A stretch of 60,838 nt of DNA from Prochlorococcus sp. AG-459-B06 (GCA_003209475.1 QCQY01000007.1:1-60838), one strand, 5' to 3'; positions 1-7,829 are shown, counted from the stretch's first letter. Numbers and translations are program-made. Notes: a model not told the origin generated them from the sequence alone.

Positions 1-268
1 CTCTACTTAGTGCTTTTAAAGGGGTTATCAATAATATTTGCACACTTTTATTATTTTTGGGATCTTTTATCTGTGATAAAGGTCCCATTAATGCAGCGTA
101 TGTTTTACCGCATCCAGTAGGAACTTGTATTACTCCGTTTTCCCCATTTAAAAATGCTTTCCAAGATTCTACTTGGTAGGGTAATGGCTCCCATCCTTTT
201 GTGAAGAAAAACTGTTTAATTTTAGAAATCAAATAATTTGGTTTACTATTTTGCGTAATATTTCTCAT
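1..268 (-). CDS. Ligase-associated DEXH-box helicase (N-terminal part, cut by window edge)
   Basis: Only the first 89 residues are present and the rest lies beyond base 1. The fragment shows the start of a superfamily 2 helicase: a Q-motif-like LPYQ at residues 29-32, a Walker A motif TGCGKT at 51-56 and a motif Ia-like TPLKALSR at 82-89. The start ATG (bases 266-268) overlaps the stop of the upstream DNA ligase in an ATGA arrangement, so the two are probably translationally coupled. Helicases of the Lhr-like 'ligase-associated' type are known to sit in operons with an ATP-dependent ligase and a metallo-beta-lactamase exonuclease, exactly the order seen here. The family assignment therefore rests on motifs plus context. 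Unwinding of damaged DNA ends is inferred. Confidence 0.85.
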   Translation of the reverse strand, partial: MRNITQNSKPNYLISKIKQFFFTKGWEPLPYQVESWKAFLNGENGVIQVPTGCGKTYAALMGPLSQIKDPKNNKSVQILLITPLKALSR

Positions 269-1905
269 GATATTTTTTTCATCAGCTCATAAGCATTTTC
301 TAGGCTATCTGCATCATTGATTTTTTTATCTTTTCTCCATTTTGTTATTCTTGGAAATCTTACTGCTATGCCAGACTTATGACGTTTTGAAATTTGTATT
401 TTCTCAAAAGATATTTCGAATACCATTTCTGGTTTTAACGATCGAACAGGACCAAATTTTTCTATTGTATTTTTCCTTATCCATTTATCTAACTCTTTAA
501 TCTCAATATTCGTTAAACCAGAATATGCACTTGCAAATTTAATTAATTCTTTGTCTTTCCATAATGCAAAACTGTAATCTGTATACAGACCAGCTCTTCT
601 ACCACTACCGCTCTTAGCGTAAATTAGAACAGCATCCAGTTGCATAGGATCAACTTTATATTTCCACCAAATACCTTTTTTTCTACCAGAGGAGTATATA
701 GAAGTCTTTTTCTTAATTATTAATCCTTCAGTATTATTTTCTCGAGATTTTTCTTTATAAATTAAAGCATCAGGCCAATCTTTAGGAAAGATTAAATCAC
801 ATATTTTGAAAATATCAGAGAAATTATTCTCAGTTTTATTTTGCCATTTTGAAAAATATTTCTCTAACTCAATTCTTCTATTTTCTAATTTAATTTCTCT
901 TATATCTTTCCCATTAATCTCTAAAAGATCATAAGCAATAAAAATAATTGGATATTTTATTTGGATTGCTCTAGTAGGAGACTTTCTATTTATTCTTTTT
1001 TGAAGTAAAGAAAAATCAAAGGCAATTTGTTCTTTAAAATTCCAAACTAATAATTCCCCGTCAAGAACAAAATCATCTTTTATATTCGACATTTTCTCTA
1101 CTAATTCTGGGAAAGATTCATTGACTAATTCTTGCCCTCTTGTCCATAACGAAAAATAGCCTGATCTTTTAATTAATTGCATCCTTATACCGTCGTATTT
1201 CCATTCAAATTGAAAATCATTTATTGAATGTTTGAAGATTTTATCTTCTATAGTATTCGCTAGAAGAAATGGAAATGGTTTGGAATCTAACTCTTGAAGA
1301 TTGATATTCTTGTTAATTAAAAATTCATATGAATCAATTGAAGGCTCAAAATTCCCCATCAACCTATGGGAAATAATCTCTTCATCAATATTAATTAGTT
1401 TTGATATTGATTTTGTGATTAATCCGATAGAGACTCCTACTCTAAAAGTTCCTGTAAGAATTTTATTAAAAATTAGATGGTTATCTTCAGGTAATGTTTC
1501 CCAAATATTTTTAATTTGTAAATTTTTGTCCTCCTCATTAAGTTTTGATAACTCAGGTATTGTTTTGCTTAGTAATTCATTGAGACTTATATTTGATAAT
1601 TTCTTTTTTCTGGTAGTACTTTTATTTTTAAGTAATAACGTTATTACCTCAGCAGAATCACCAACTTTTAGATAACATGTATCAATTAACCATTCAGGAT
1701 ATTCATATATTTGAGAAAAAAGATTTTTTAAATATCTTCCATTAATAAATCTCTTATTACTTTTTCCAGTCAGTAAATATATCGCCCATGAATTGTCTAT
1801 TGGATCATTAGATAAAAAATAATTCTTTAAAACTTCAATTTTATTATTTGTACTGTTACTTGAATCTAAATCTAAAAATAATTCTGAAAAATTTTTTAAG
1901 CTCAT
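265..1905 (-). CDS. ATP-dependent DNA ligase of the end-processing operon
   Basis: A 546-residue ATP-dependent DNA ligase. The adenylation motif KYDG is at residues 236-239, with K236 the expected AMP-accepting lysine. Further nucleotidyltransferase motifs follow: LDGELLVW near 282-289, EGLIIKKK near 395, and WWKYK near 417. The N-terminal 200 residues match the helical DNA-binding domain of ligases in this class, and the C-terminal part is an OB-fold. Cyanobacteria use NAD-dependent LigA for replication, so this enzyme is most likely a repair ligase. It overlaps the exonuclease gene upstream by 4 bases and the helicase gene downstream by 4 bases. Sealing of processed breaks is inferred from the operon and family. 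I assign no symbol because naming is inconsistent. Confidence 0.93.
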   Translation of the reverse strand: MSLKNFSELFLDLDSSNSTNNKIEVLKNYFLSNDPIDNSWAIYLLTGKSNKRFINGRYLKNLFSQIYEYPEWLIDTCYLKVGDSAEVITLLLKNKSTTRKKKLSNISLNELLSKTIPELSKLNEEDKNLQIKNIWETLPEDNHLIFNKILTGTFRVGVSIGLITKSISKLINIDEEIISHRLMGNFEPSIDSYEFLINKNINLQELDSKPFPFLLANTIEDKIFKHSINDFQFEWKYDGIRMQLIKRSGYFSLWTRGQELVNESFPELVEKMSNIKDDFVLDGELLVWNFKEQIAFDFSLLQKRINRKSPTRAIQIKYPIIFIAYDLLEINGKDIREIKLENRRIELEKYFSKWQNKTENNFSDIFKICDLIFPKDWPDALIYKEKSRENNTEGLIIKKKTSIYSSGRKKGIWWKYKVDPMQLDAVLIYAKSGSGRRAGLYTDYSFALWKDKELIKFASAYSGLTNIEIKELDKWIRKNTIEKFGPVRSLKPEMVFEISFEKIQISKRHKSGIAVRFPRITKWRKDKKINDADSLENAYELMKKIS

Positions 1906-2912
1906 ATTTCTTTATCGAATAAAAGAACATTTATTGATTCCTTTTCAACTAAAAATTTACTTAAAGCTTCACTATCTCCATGATGAAAAAATACATTTTT
2001 TGCTTCAGACTTTTTTACTACTTCCAGAATTCCATCCCAATCTGCATGATCAGAGATTGCGAATCCTTTATCATATCCTGATCTTTTTCTTAGAGCTCTT
2101 ATTGACATCCAACCGCTCGCAAAGGCTGTTTGAATATTTTTGAAATTTTTTAGATAAGAGCCCTTACTTAAAGATGGCGGTAATAATATTAGACTTCCTT
2201 TATGTTCATCAATCTTTTTTTTAGTATCGATTTTTATAGTATCTTTAATGTCAATTCCAAGTTCCTTATAACAATTGTTAATTTTATAGATACTGCCATG
2301 GGAATAAATATTACCTTTAAAATTTGTCTTACTAATTTCGTTTAACAATCTCTGAGCTTTTCCAAGTGAATAGCAGAAAAGTAAAGAAGTTTTTTCAGGT
2401 GAATTAGTTATCCATTTTGAAATATCATTTGCTATTTTATTAGTCTCATCCCACTTGAATATTGGCAGACCAAAAGTACATTCGCTTATTAAATAATCAG
2501 TTTTTAATATTTCATATTGTTTGCAAGTCTCGTCTTTTTGAAGCTTAAAGTCACCTGAAATTAGCCATTTTTCTTCAGCAAAAATAAATCTTATTTGACT
2601 AGATCCAAGGATGTGACCGGAGGGATGAAAAGAAATATTGATGCCATTTATCTTAAATTCTTCTCCATAATCAAAAGTCTTAATTTTGATATTATCTCCA
2701 ACTCTTTCTTTAAGAAGTATCGCAGTCTCGATAGTAGAAAGGTATTCTTCACAGCCAAATGTAAAGTGATCAAAGTGAGCATGGGTTATTAATGCTCTTT
2801 TTACTGGCTTACTTGGATCAATCCAAATATCACCGAGTTCACAATAAAGATTTCCATCTTTATATCTAATTAAATATTCTTGTTTAGTTCTCAAAACTGC
2901 GTCTCTTAACAA
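1902..2912 (-). CDS. Ligase-associated metallo-beta-lactamase-fold DNA exonuclease
   Basis: A 336-residue metallo-beta-lactamase / beta-CASP-type nuclease. The metal-binding signature HAHFDH lies at residues 44-49, followed by a second histidine site (HPSGHILGSS near 116-125) and a C-terminal ISDHADW motif typical of SNM1/CPSF-like nucleases. It is the first gene of the exonuclease-ligase-helicase operon, and its stop overlaps the ligase ATG by 4 bases. Relatives annotated as ligase-associated DNA damage response exonuclease trim DNA ends before ligation. That role is inferred here from family and operon. RNA processing, as in older annotations of the family, is a less likely alternative given the neighbours. 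Confidence 0.9.
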   Translation of the reverse strand: MLRDAVLRTKQEYLIRYKDGNLYCELGDIWIDPSKPVKRALITHAHFDHFTFGCEEYLSTIETAILLKERVGDNIKIKTFDYGEEFKINGINISFHPSGHILGSSQIRFIFAEEKWLISGDFKLQKDETCKQYEILKTDYLISECTFGLPIFKWDETNKIANDISKWITNSPEKTSLLFCYSLGKAQRLLNEISKTNFKGNIYSHGSIYKINNCYKELGIDIKDTIKIDTKKKIDEHKGSLILLPPSLSKGSYLKNFKNIQTAFASGWMSIRALRKRSGYDKGFAISDHADWDGILEVVKKSEAKNVFFHHGDSEALSKFLVEKESINVLLFDKEI

Positions 2913-2930
2913 TGAAGTTAATTTAGCTAA

Positions 2931-3344
2931 TTATGCCCATGCTTGTTTTGATAAAGCTATGGCTGAAATTGTTAGTAAACCAATAACTACAAATTTGTTA
3001 CTCCAATTAATCATGAATAAACTAATTTTATTAAAAGAAACTCTATTAGATGGCACGATCTTTTTCTGGTTCATAATGTAATGATGTTCATTATTTTTTA
3101 AGTAACTTAAATTTTTAATCTCATTAATTAATTTAGATTCGCAAGTTGAGAGTTGTTCTACTTGATTTAATAAATCAATATCTTCTGGTCTTAATAAAGA
3201 ATTTAATTCTTTAATTTGTATTTCGTTTTTCAAAAGAAATTCATTAACTATCTCATCTGTTCCTATTCCCTTCTTAATGTTTAAAAGAATATCATCTCTT
3301 TCCCAGGATTTTTCGAGAGAATTTAAAATTTTGCTTATGGTCAT
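2931..3344 (-). CDS. Hypothetical protein with C-terminal membrane anchor
   Basis: A 137-residue protein I do not recognise. The first 105 residues are hydrophilic and mostly helical with many Glu, Lys and Asn. Residues about 115-137 form one hydrophobic segment (FVVIGLLTISAIALSK), so a tail-anchored protein with its bulk in the cytoplasm is likely. It lies 18 bases upstream of the exonuclease gene on the same strand and might be read with that operon. No motif links it to DNA repair. The length and sustained coding frame make it a real gene; function unknown. Confidence 0.7.
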   Translation of the reverse strand: MTISKILNSLEKSWERDDILLNIKKGIGTDEIVNEFLLKNEIQIKELNSLLRPEDIDLLNQVEQLSTCESKLINEIKNLSYLKNNEHHYIMNQKKIVPSNRVSFNKISLFMINWSNKFVVIGLLTISAIALSKQAWA

Positions 3345-3428
3345 TTTAAGTATTTTTACTTATGATAAATTATTATTTTTTTATTCTGTGGCTTATTCCT
3401 TTGAGTAATTAGAAAAAATTATTTTTAT

Positions 3429-3710
3429 TTAAGATTTACGAATAAGTCTGTTTGCAAAATATTTTATTTCTACCTTTTCTACTATTTTTTTGGAACTGCT
3501 TTTGGTTTTAACTTCATTCAAATTAATCACTTCATCTGATACATTTTTGCCTGTTTGAAAATAACTTTTAATTTTTTTTAATTCTTCTTCATTTAATCTT
3601 TTTGTCGCACCTTTTGCGTTGATTCCAAGTTTCTTGCAGGCTAGTAATATTCTATTACTTTCGACATTAAGATCTTTGGCAATACTGAAAATAGGAGTGT
3701 TGATAGACAT
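3429..3710 (-). CDS. Small protein with IF-2 N-terminal-like domain
   Basis: I place the start at base 3710, giving 93 residues beginning MSINTPIFSIAKDLNV. The open frame extends 28 codons further upstream, but that stretch is an AT-rich hydrophobic run and the recognisable domain begins at this ATG. Residues 1-50 resemble the N-terminal domain of translation initiation factor IF-2 (SIAKDLNVESNRILLACKKLGINAK), a small helical fold. The remaining 40 residues are a Lys-rich tail ending in ANRLIRKS. It carries no GTPase domain, so it is not an initiation factor. The domain may bind ribosomes or nucleic acid; that is inference. Confidence 0.7.
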   Translation of the reverse strand: MSINTPIFSIAKDLNVESNRILLACKKLGINAKGATKRLNEEELKKIKSYFQTGKNVSDEVINLNEVKTKSSSKKIVEKVEIKYFANRLIRKS

Positions 3711-3806
3711 TATTTTCTTTACTATGTAATTTATTATTAATAGTATATTTATAAGTAAGAAATTAAAAATATTTTTAACTATTATTAATTTCAAAAACTT
3801 TTTTAA

Positions 3807-5126
3807 TTAGGCTACTTCCTCTTCGAAATTATTTAAATCATCAAACTTTTTCTTCATTGTTGGGTTATTTCTAGTTAATTTCTTTACTGTCAAATCTTGA
3901 GATTTGCTGTCAGCAGATAAAAGATGTTTTTTTGAGAGAACTAAAGCCTCCTTAGTTTTTTGTAAATGGGTTATTGATTTATCAATTTCTGAAATTGCAT
4001 CATTAAATCTATCTTGGGCAAGTGAAACATTTTTACTAACTGCATTTTTGAATTGCACAAGAGTACTTTCAAAATTAGTTATGTCAAAATTCTCACGTTT
4101 CATTAAATCAATTTGTGATTTGTATTTTAAAGTTTCCATAGATGCATTTCTTAGCAGAGAAATAATGGGCAAGAAAAATTGCGGTCTTATGACATACATT
4201 TTTGGGAATCTATGAGAAACATCTACTATGCCAGCATTATATAGTTCACTATCTGGTTCTAGAAGCGATACGAGGACTGCATATTCACAAGATTTTAGTC
4301 TTCTATCTCTATCTAATTCTTTAAAAAAATCTTCGTTTTTTCTTTTATTAGTTCCATTTAAACTTTCATTCTTCATCTCAAACATTATAGATACAACTTC
4401 AGTTTTATTTTCATCAAATTCTCTAAATATGTAGTCACCTTTACTTCCAGAAGTGACATCATTATCCTTTTCGAAATATGAGTTTTTAAACGCAGAAGCA
4501 CGATTCAGATTAAATTGGTTTTCGCAATGGATTTCTAATGTTTCTCCTACCATCTTTGTAGATAATCTAGATTTCATTTCTCTTAACTCCTGAATAGTCA
4601 GGTCCCTTTCACTAATTTTGCTTTTAAACTTTTCTTCAATTAATTTTTCATTAATTGAATGTTCAAGCCTCATCTTTTCAATGGAATTTGTTAATGATGA
4701 GTTCTCTTTTTCTAAATTAGTAACAGCTTCACTAACTTTGTTTTTTAAAGATAATTCTGTAATTAAAGACTGGTTTTTGATTTCATCCTTCAACTTGATT
4801 AATTCATTATTCAATGAATTAATTTTATTTGTTGCTTGATTTTTTAAATCATTAAGAGCATTTGTTTTCTTTTCTTCAGCTATTTTTAATTTAGATTCAA
4901 GAGTTTGGATCTCAGACTCTTTAATGCGATTTTGCTCTATTAACTGTATTTTTAACTCACGTTTTAGAATTTCCAAAGCTTTTTTATTATCTTCTTCAGC
5001 CAAGATAAGTCTTTCTTTTATTTGCTTGTTAAATTCTTCGTCTTTTATCTGAAGAAGTATTTCTTCAAAGCTGCTGGGGTCAATTCGGAAAGTTTTGCCA
5101 CATGAAGGACATTTAATATCTTTCAT
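3807..5126 (-). CDS. DUF2130 family protein: zinc ribbon, coiled coil, nuclease-like domain
   Basis: A 439-residue member of the DUF2130 family. It opens with a two-cysteine zinc-ribbon-like motif (CPSCGK, C6 and C9). Residues about 25-190 are a long Glu/Lys-rich coiled coil. From residue 195 a globular domain carries GD at 230-231 and FEMK at 249-252. The spacing D231, E250, K252 fits the PD-(D/E)XK nuclease core, and the family is often listed as nuclease-like. A second helical stretch occupies residues 340-410. DNA cleavage or DNA-end binding is inferred from that motif, not demonstrated. It sits near the DNA repair operon but is separated from it by two unrelated small genes. Confidence 0.8.
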   Translation of the reverse strand: MKDIKCPSCGKTFRIDPSSFEEILLQIKDEEFNKQIKERLILAEEDNKKALEILKRELKIQLIEQNRIKESEIQTLESKLKIAEEKKTNALNDLKNQATNKINSLNNELIKLKDEIKNQSLITELSLKNKVSEAVTNLEKENSSLTNSIEKMRLEHSINEKLIEEKFKSKISERDLTIQELREMKSRLSTKMVGETLEIHCENQFNLNRASAFKNSYFEKDNDVTSGSKGDYIFREFDENKTEVVSIMFEMKNESLNGTNKRKNEDFFKELDRDRRLKSCEYAVLVSLLEPDSELYNAGIVDVSHRFPKMYVIRPQFFLPIISLLRNASMETLKYKSQIDLMKRENFDITNFESTLVQFKNAVSKNVSLAQDRFNDAISEIDKSITHLQKTKEALVLSKKHLLSADSKSQDLTVKKLTRNNPTMKKKFDDLNNFEEEVA

Positions 5127-5187
5127 TTTTTAATTACAAAATTAATATTAGGTAAGGATTTAATATTCGAATTATGTAAAAAGAATA

Positions 5188-5207
5188 TTATTCTTGACTA
5201 AGAATAA
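5188..5207 (-). terminator. Small hairpin, possible terminator of the 5259-5627 gene
   Basis: A perfect 8-bp inverted repeat (TTATTCTT and AAGAATAA) with a GACT loop lies about 50 bases past the stop of the 122-residue minus-strand gene and 62 bases before the DUF2130 start. On the minus strand it is followed within a few bases by CTTTTT. The stem is AT-only apart from one G-C pair, so it would be weak. It could equally be an operator for the DUF2130 gene. Confidence 0.3.
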
Positions 5208-5258
5208 ACAATGATCCTCTGTTATGCATTAAAAAATAAAATAATTACGCAATAAAAG

Positions 5259-5627
5259 TTATATTAATCCTGATTCCTTAAGAATATTTATTTTATTTGC
5301 TAATTCAATATCTGCAGAAGATATTGAGCGGTCTAAATTTTTGTGAGATGAAACTGTGTAACCACTATCATCAACAAATTCGTCTTCAGCATCTTTAAAG
5401 TGGGTATTCTCATTTTGTAGATCTTTAAAATTATCCGACTTGTATATATTAGACTTACTGGCATTACTATATCCAAAATTCGCAATTCCTCTGGCATCTA
5501 ATGCCTCCTCAACTAATATTCCAACTACCTTGGATCTACTTATAGATTCGCTCTTGGATATTTCATCAATAATTTCAAGTACTCTTTTTCTAGGGAGATA
5601 TCCTATTCTTTTAACTTTATTTTCCAT
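5259..5627 (-). CDS. Hypothetical protein, possible ribbon-helix-helix N-terminus
   Basis: A 122-residue protein. The first 50 residues (KRIGYLPRKRVLEIIDEISKS, then SRSKVVGILVEEALDARG) follow the pattern of a ribbon-helix-helix DNA-binding domain: a short basic strand, a helix, a turn starting SRS, and a second helix. Residues 55-122 are polar and Ser/Asp-rich with a helical end (ADIELANKINILKES). No toxin partner is visible beside it, so a toxin-antitoxin role is not supported. A transcription regulator or DNA-associated small protein is the best guess. Confidence 0.6.
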   Translation of the reverse strand: MENKVKRIGYLPRKRVLEIIDEISKSESISRSKVVGILVEEALDARGIANFGYSNASKSNIYKSDNFKDLQNENTHFKDAEDEFVDDSGYTVSSHKNLDRSISSADIELANKINILKESGLI

Positions 5628-5856
5628 AAGTATTTACATATAACATTATTGTAACACTTCTGTCAAATAAAATCAGATTTCGATTAAAAGCACTTATTTG
5701 TAAATTTAAATTATGAGATTAAAGTATAATTTTAAAGATCACTCATACATAGTTATTTCTCAAATATTCATGAGGATAGTTTTAAATGCTTCTTCGAATT
5801 ACTCTTTCAGAGTGGGTAGAGTTTCTGAAATTTTCTTGATTTAAATTCCAAATATT

Positions 5857-6060
5857 ATGAAAGATAAACTATATAATAATGCTGATAGCTTTGCAATATC
5901 ATTTGATGAGGAATGGGAAAGTATTGATTGTGATGATATACGATTAAAGATAGATAAGGTATTGGAACTTTTATCAGACCACCCTTTTGTAATATCTAAT
6001 CCAGAAAATGCTAGAAAAATAGGAGAATTTAGGATATTTTCATTAAAAAAATTTCAATAA
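5857..6060 (+). CDS. Hypothetical small acidic protein
   Basis: A 67-residue, Asp/Glu-rich protein without a signal peptide or membrane segment. I do not recognise a family. The frame uses ordinary codons, and the predicted protein has a plausible helix in the middle (DDIRLKIDKVLELLSDH). A TATAAT box lies at 5725-5730, about 125 bases upstream, and may be its promoter. The gene stands alone between minus-strand genes. Probably real but of unknown function. Confidence 0.5.
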   Translation: MKDKLYNNADSFAISFDEEWESIDCDDIRLKIDKVLELLSDHPFVISNPENARKIGEFRIFSLKKFQ

Positions 6061-6113
6061 TTATTTTTAATATTTTTAATTAATTTTTAAAGTTAATATT
6101 AATTACTTAAGAT

Positions 6114-6287
6114 TTAAATAGTTGGTGAATTAAAAAATCCTTTACTGTATAAAAATATTATTATCCCAATAATTGGACCTATCCCAAAAACAAACAGTAC
6201 TAATTTAGCAGAATTTTTTGTTTGACCTAATTTTTGATCTTTTGAATTTGAATTGTTTTGATTTTTTTTTGATTTTTTCTTTTTCAT
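6114..6287 (-). CDS. Hypothetical 57-residue single-span membrane protein
   Basis: This frame codes for 57 residues. A strongly basic and Asn/Ser-rich N-terminus (MKKKKSKKNQNN) is followed by one hydrophobic span at about residues 28-46 (LVLFVFGIGPIIGIIIFLY) and a short tail. The positive-inside rule suggests a cytoplasmic N-terminus. Small one-helix membrane proteins of this build are common in Prochlorococcus genomes. The gene fills most of the otherwise empty interval 6061-6423. Function unknown. Confidence 0.55.
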   Translation of the reverse strand: MKKKKSKKNQNNSNSKDQKLGQTKNSAKLVLFVFGIGPIIGIIIFLYSKGFFNSPTI

Positions 6288-6358
6288 GAATGATATATTA
6301 CTACAACGCGACTTTAAAAGATTTTGATATGTTCTTGGGTTTGAAATAATTTTTCAAT

Positions 6359-6403
6359 TTGACAAAATTTTAATGGGGGTCAAAAAAGATCGTATTGTAT
6401 AAT
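6359..6403 (+). promoter_or_regulatory. Promoter with perfect -10 box and TTGAC/GTCAA dyad
   Basis: A consensus TATAAT lies at 6398-6403, 20 bases before the ATG of the 65-residue gene at 6424. A perfect TTGACA is at 6359-6364, but 33 bases upstream, too far to be its -35. TTGAC (6359-6363) and GTCAA (6379-6383) form an inverted repeat with 15 bases between, which would place a dimeric regulator just upstream of the -10. The promoter call rests on the -10; the operator idea is speculative. Confidence 0.4.
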
Positions 6404-6423
6404 GTAAAGAATATAAAGGAAAT

Positions 6424-6621
6424 ATGAGCGCAACTAAGAGAGAGGAAGTATGTTCTCACCTTAGATATATAAGGTTAGAGCTTAGAGAGATGCATCAAAT
6501 GCTCATCAAAGAAGATTTGTTGCCAGATCTTAATGAAGCAAAGGAAGTAATTGCACAACTTGATGCTTTATTGGATTTATTATCAGAAAAAAGAGTAACG
6601 AAGATAAAAAGCCAATTTTGA
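6424..6621 (+). CDS. Hypothetical small helical protein
   Basis: A 65-residue soluble protein predicted to be two amphipathic helices (about residues 5-30 and 37-58) with heptad-like Leu spacing. It has one cysteine (C10) and a basic C-terminus. The compact helical-hairpin pattern and good upstream promoter support a real gene. I do not recognise a family. It could be a dimerising or regulatory small protein. Confidence 0.6.
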   Translation: MSATKREEVCSHLRYIRLELREMHQMLIKEDLLPDLNEAKEVIAQLDALLDLLSEKRVTKIKSQF

Positions 6622-6646
6622 AAACTTTCGGTTAATTTGAATATAT

Positions 6647-6841
6647 TCAAAGATAATTTGTAGCTGATTCTATTTTTTTTCTATTATCATGCATTTGCTC
6701 TAATTTATTGTAAATTTCTTTAATTTGGATTTGTATTAGATCGGTAGAATTTATATTACTTAAAGCATCTAATGTTGATAGAAGGCTTTCTTTAGCTTCA
6801 ATTAAATGTCTACATTCTTTACTGCCTGCTTCGTATGACAT
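6647..6841 (-). CDS. Hypothetical small helical protein
   Basis: A 64-residue protein predicted to form two or three helices, with a cysteine and His near the N-terminus (SKECRHLIEAKESLL). It converges on the 65-residue gene at 6424 with 25 bases between stops. No signal peptide or membrane span. The composition and start are ordinary for a small cytosolic protein. Function unknown. Confidence 0.5.
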   Translation of the reverse strand: MSYEAGSKECRHLIEAKESLLSTLDALSNINSTDLIQIQIKEIYNKLEQMHDNRKKIESATNYL

Positions 6842-6982
6842 AAGTTTTTTAGAAAAGGTAATTATCTCAAATATATTAAAAATTCTTCCGTATTGTTTGA
6901 TACTCTTATTAAATCAACGCTTATTATTGTAATTTTAAATACAGAATAAGAAATTATTTTTACTAAGATTTAATAAAAACAA

Positions 6983-7165
6983 ATGCAAGAAAACTCCAAT
7001 GATTATAAATTCTGTATTAAGTTGGCTTTAGATAATGCGAAAAAAAGAATTAATTTACTAGATAATTATGATAAAAAGTGCGTCCTAGAAGAATATAAGG
7101 AATGGATTAATGATGGTTTAAATAAGCATACAGTTTTACTACTAAGAGATGATCCGATCATCTAA
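6983..7165 (+). CDS. Hypothetical 60-residue protein
   Basis: A 60-residue soluble protein with alternating charged and aromatic residues, predicted to be two helices (residues 8-30 and 33-48). The starting ATG follows a short A-rich run. No family is recognised, and its immediate neighbours are also small unknowns. Probably a real accessory gene. Confidence 0.45.
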   Translation: MQENSNDYKFCIKLALDNAKKRINLLDNYDKKCVLEEYKEWINDGLNKHTVLLLRDDPII

Positions 7166-7185
7166 GAATTATGAAAAAATATTTT

Positions 7186-7281
7186 TTAATTCTTTGTATT
7201 AGAAGTAACCCTAAATAAAAAATAAATACTTACGATAAAAATAATTGAAAGAATAACAGTTAATGAAGAAAAACTATCCAT
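7186..7281 (-). CDS. Candidate 31-residue single-span membrane peptide
   Basis: A complete frame from ATG at 7281 to TAA at 7186 codes for 31 residues, MDSFSSLTVILSIIFIVSIY and a short polar tail ending SNTKN. Almost the whole peptide is one hydrophobic helix, like the small subunits of thylakoid complexes, but I do not recognise it as a known one. AT-rich DNA readily gives hydrophobic frames, so confidence is low. Confidence 0.35.
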   Translation of the reverse strand: MDSFSSLTVILSIIFIVSIYFLFRVTSNTKN

Positions 7282-7340
7282 ATCTATATTAATTAAAAAA
7301 TTTATTTAACCATACTAGTTAAGTTAAATAAGTCCTGCAA

Positions 7341-7469
7341 TCAGTTTTCTTTGAAAAGTGAAAGAATAAATTTATTCAAACTTTCTTTTTCTAAAAATAT
7401 TTTTTTATTCTTGTAGGTTTTTAATTTTTTAAAAATTAAATCAACTAAGTGTTCTGATTTTGGAGTCAT
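7341..7469 (-). CDS. Candidate 42-residue basic protein
   Basis: A frame from ATG at 7469 to TGA at 7341 codes for 42 residues with eleven lysines, beginning MTPKSEHLVDLIFKKLKTYK. It is predicted to be helical and soluble. It sits 9 bases past the stop of the lipoprotein gene 7479-7829 on the same strand, so it may be the second gene of a pair. Nothing identifies its function. Confidence 0.35.
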   Translation of the reverse strand: MTPKSEHLVDLIFKKLKTYKNKKIFLEKESLNKFILSLFKEN

Positions 7470-7478
7470 ATATTAAAT

Positions 7479-7829
7479 TTATTTTTCCAAAAAATAAATT
7501 TTCTCTTCACCTATTTTATCTGGCTTTGTTATTTTACATCCTTTATCTTTTTCCATATTACAATCTTTTGTGGCAGGGACAGATTTCCAGGTGCAAACTT
7601 TTTCTTGGGAATCTTCTTTTAAAATCTTCCATCCATCATCCAAGTATTCTGAAATACCATCCTCTCCACAAGAAAACTTTATTTCCATTCTTTTCTTTTT
7701 TGGATTAGGATTCTCATCAATATTTTTTTCCAAATTATTTATGGGATCCTCCTTATTTGTTGATGTCCTGCAAGAAATTACGAAAATTGAAATTAGAATT
7801 ATCAGTGGAAATTGTTTTATTATTTTCAT
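7479..7829 (-). CDS. Hypothetical lipoprotein
   Basis: A 116-residue protein with a lipoprotein signal: two basic residues, a hydrophobic core and a lipobox ending VISC at residues 17-20. The mature part is hydrophilic, with several further cysteines (near residues 54, 79, 89 and 97) that could form disulfides outside the cytoplasmic membrane. No family recognised. Lipid anchoring is inferred from the signal. Confidence 0.6.
   Translation of the reverse strand: MKIIKQFPLIILISIFVISCRTSTNKEDPINNLEKNIDENPNPKKKRMEIKFSCGEDGISEYLDDGWKILKEDSQEKVCTWKSVPATKDCNMEKDKGCKITKPDKIGEEKIYFLEK

Noticed and set aside
1301-1675. 124-codon plus-strand frame opposite the DNA ligase
   Set aside because: Antisense shadow of a gene with all ligase motifs intact. 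Its hydrophobicity follows from the complementary codons.
5259-5627. Antitoxin of a toxin-antitoxin pair
   Set aside because: The N-terminus could be ribbon-helix-helix, but no toxin-like gene is adjacent and no overlap of the usual kind is seen.
5713-5844. 43-codon frame just before the gene at 5857
   Set aside because: A TATAAT box lies inside its first codons, which makes the stretch more likely a promoter and leader. The protein pattern is unremarkable.
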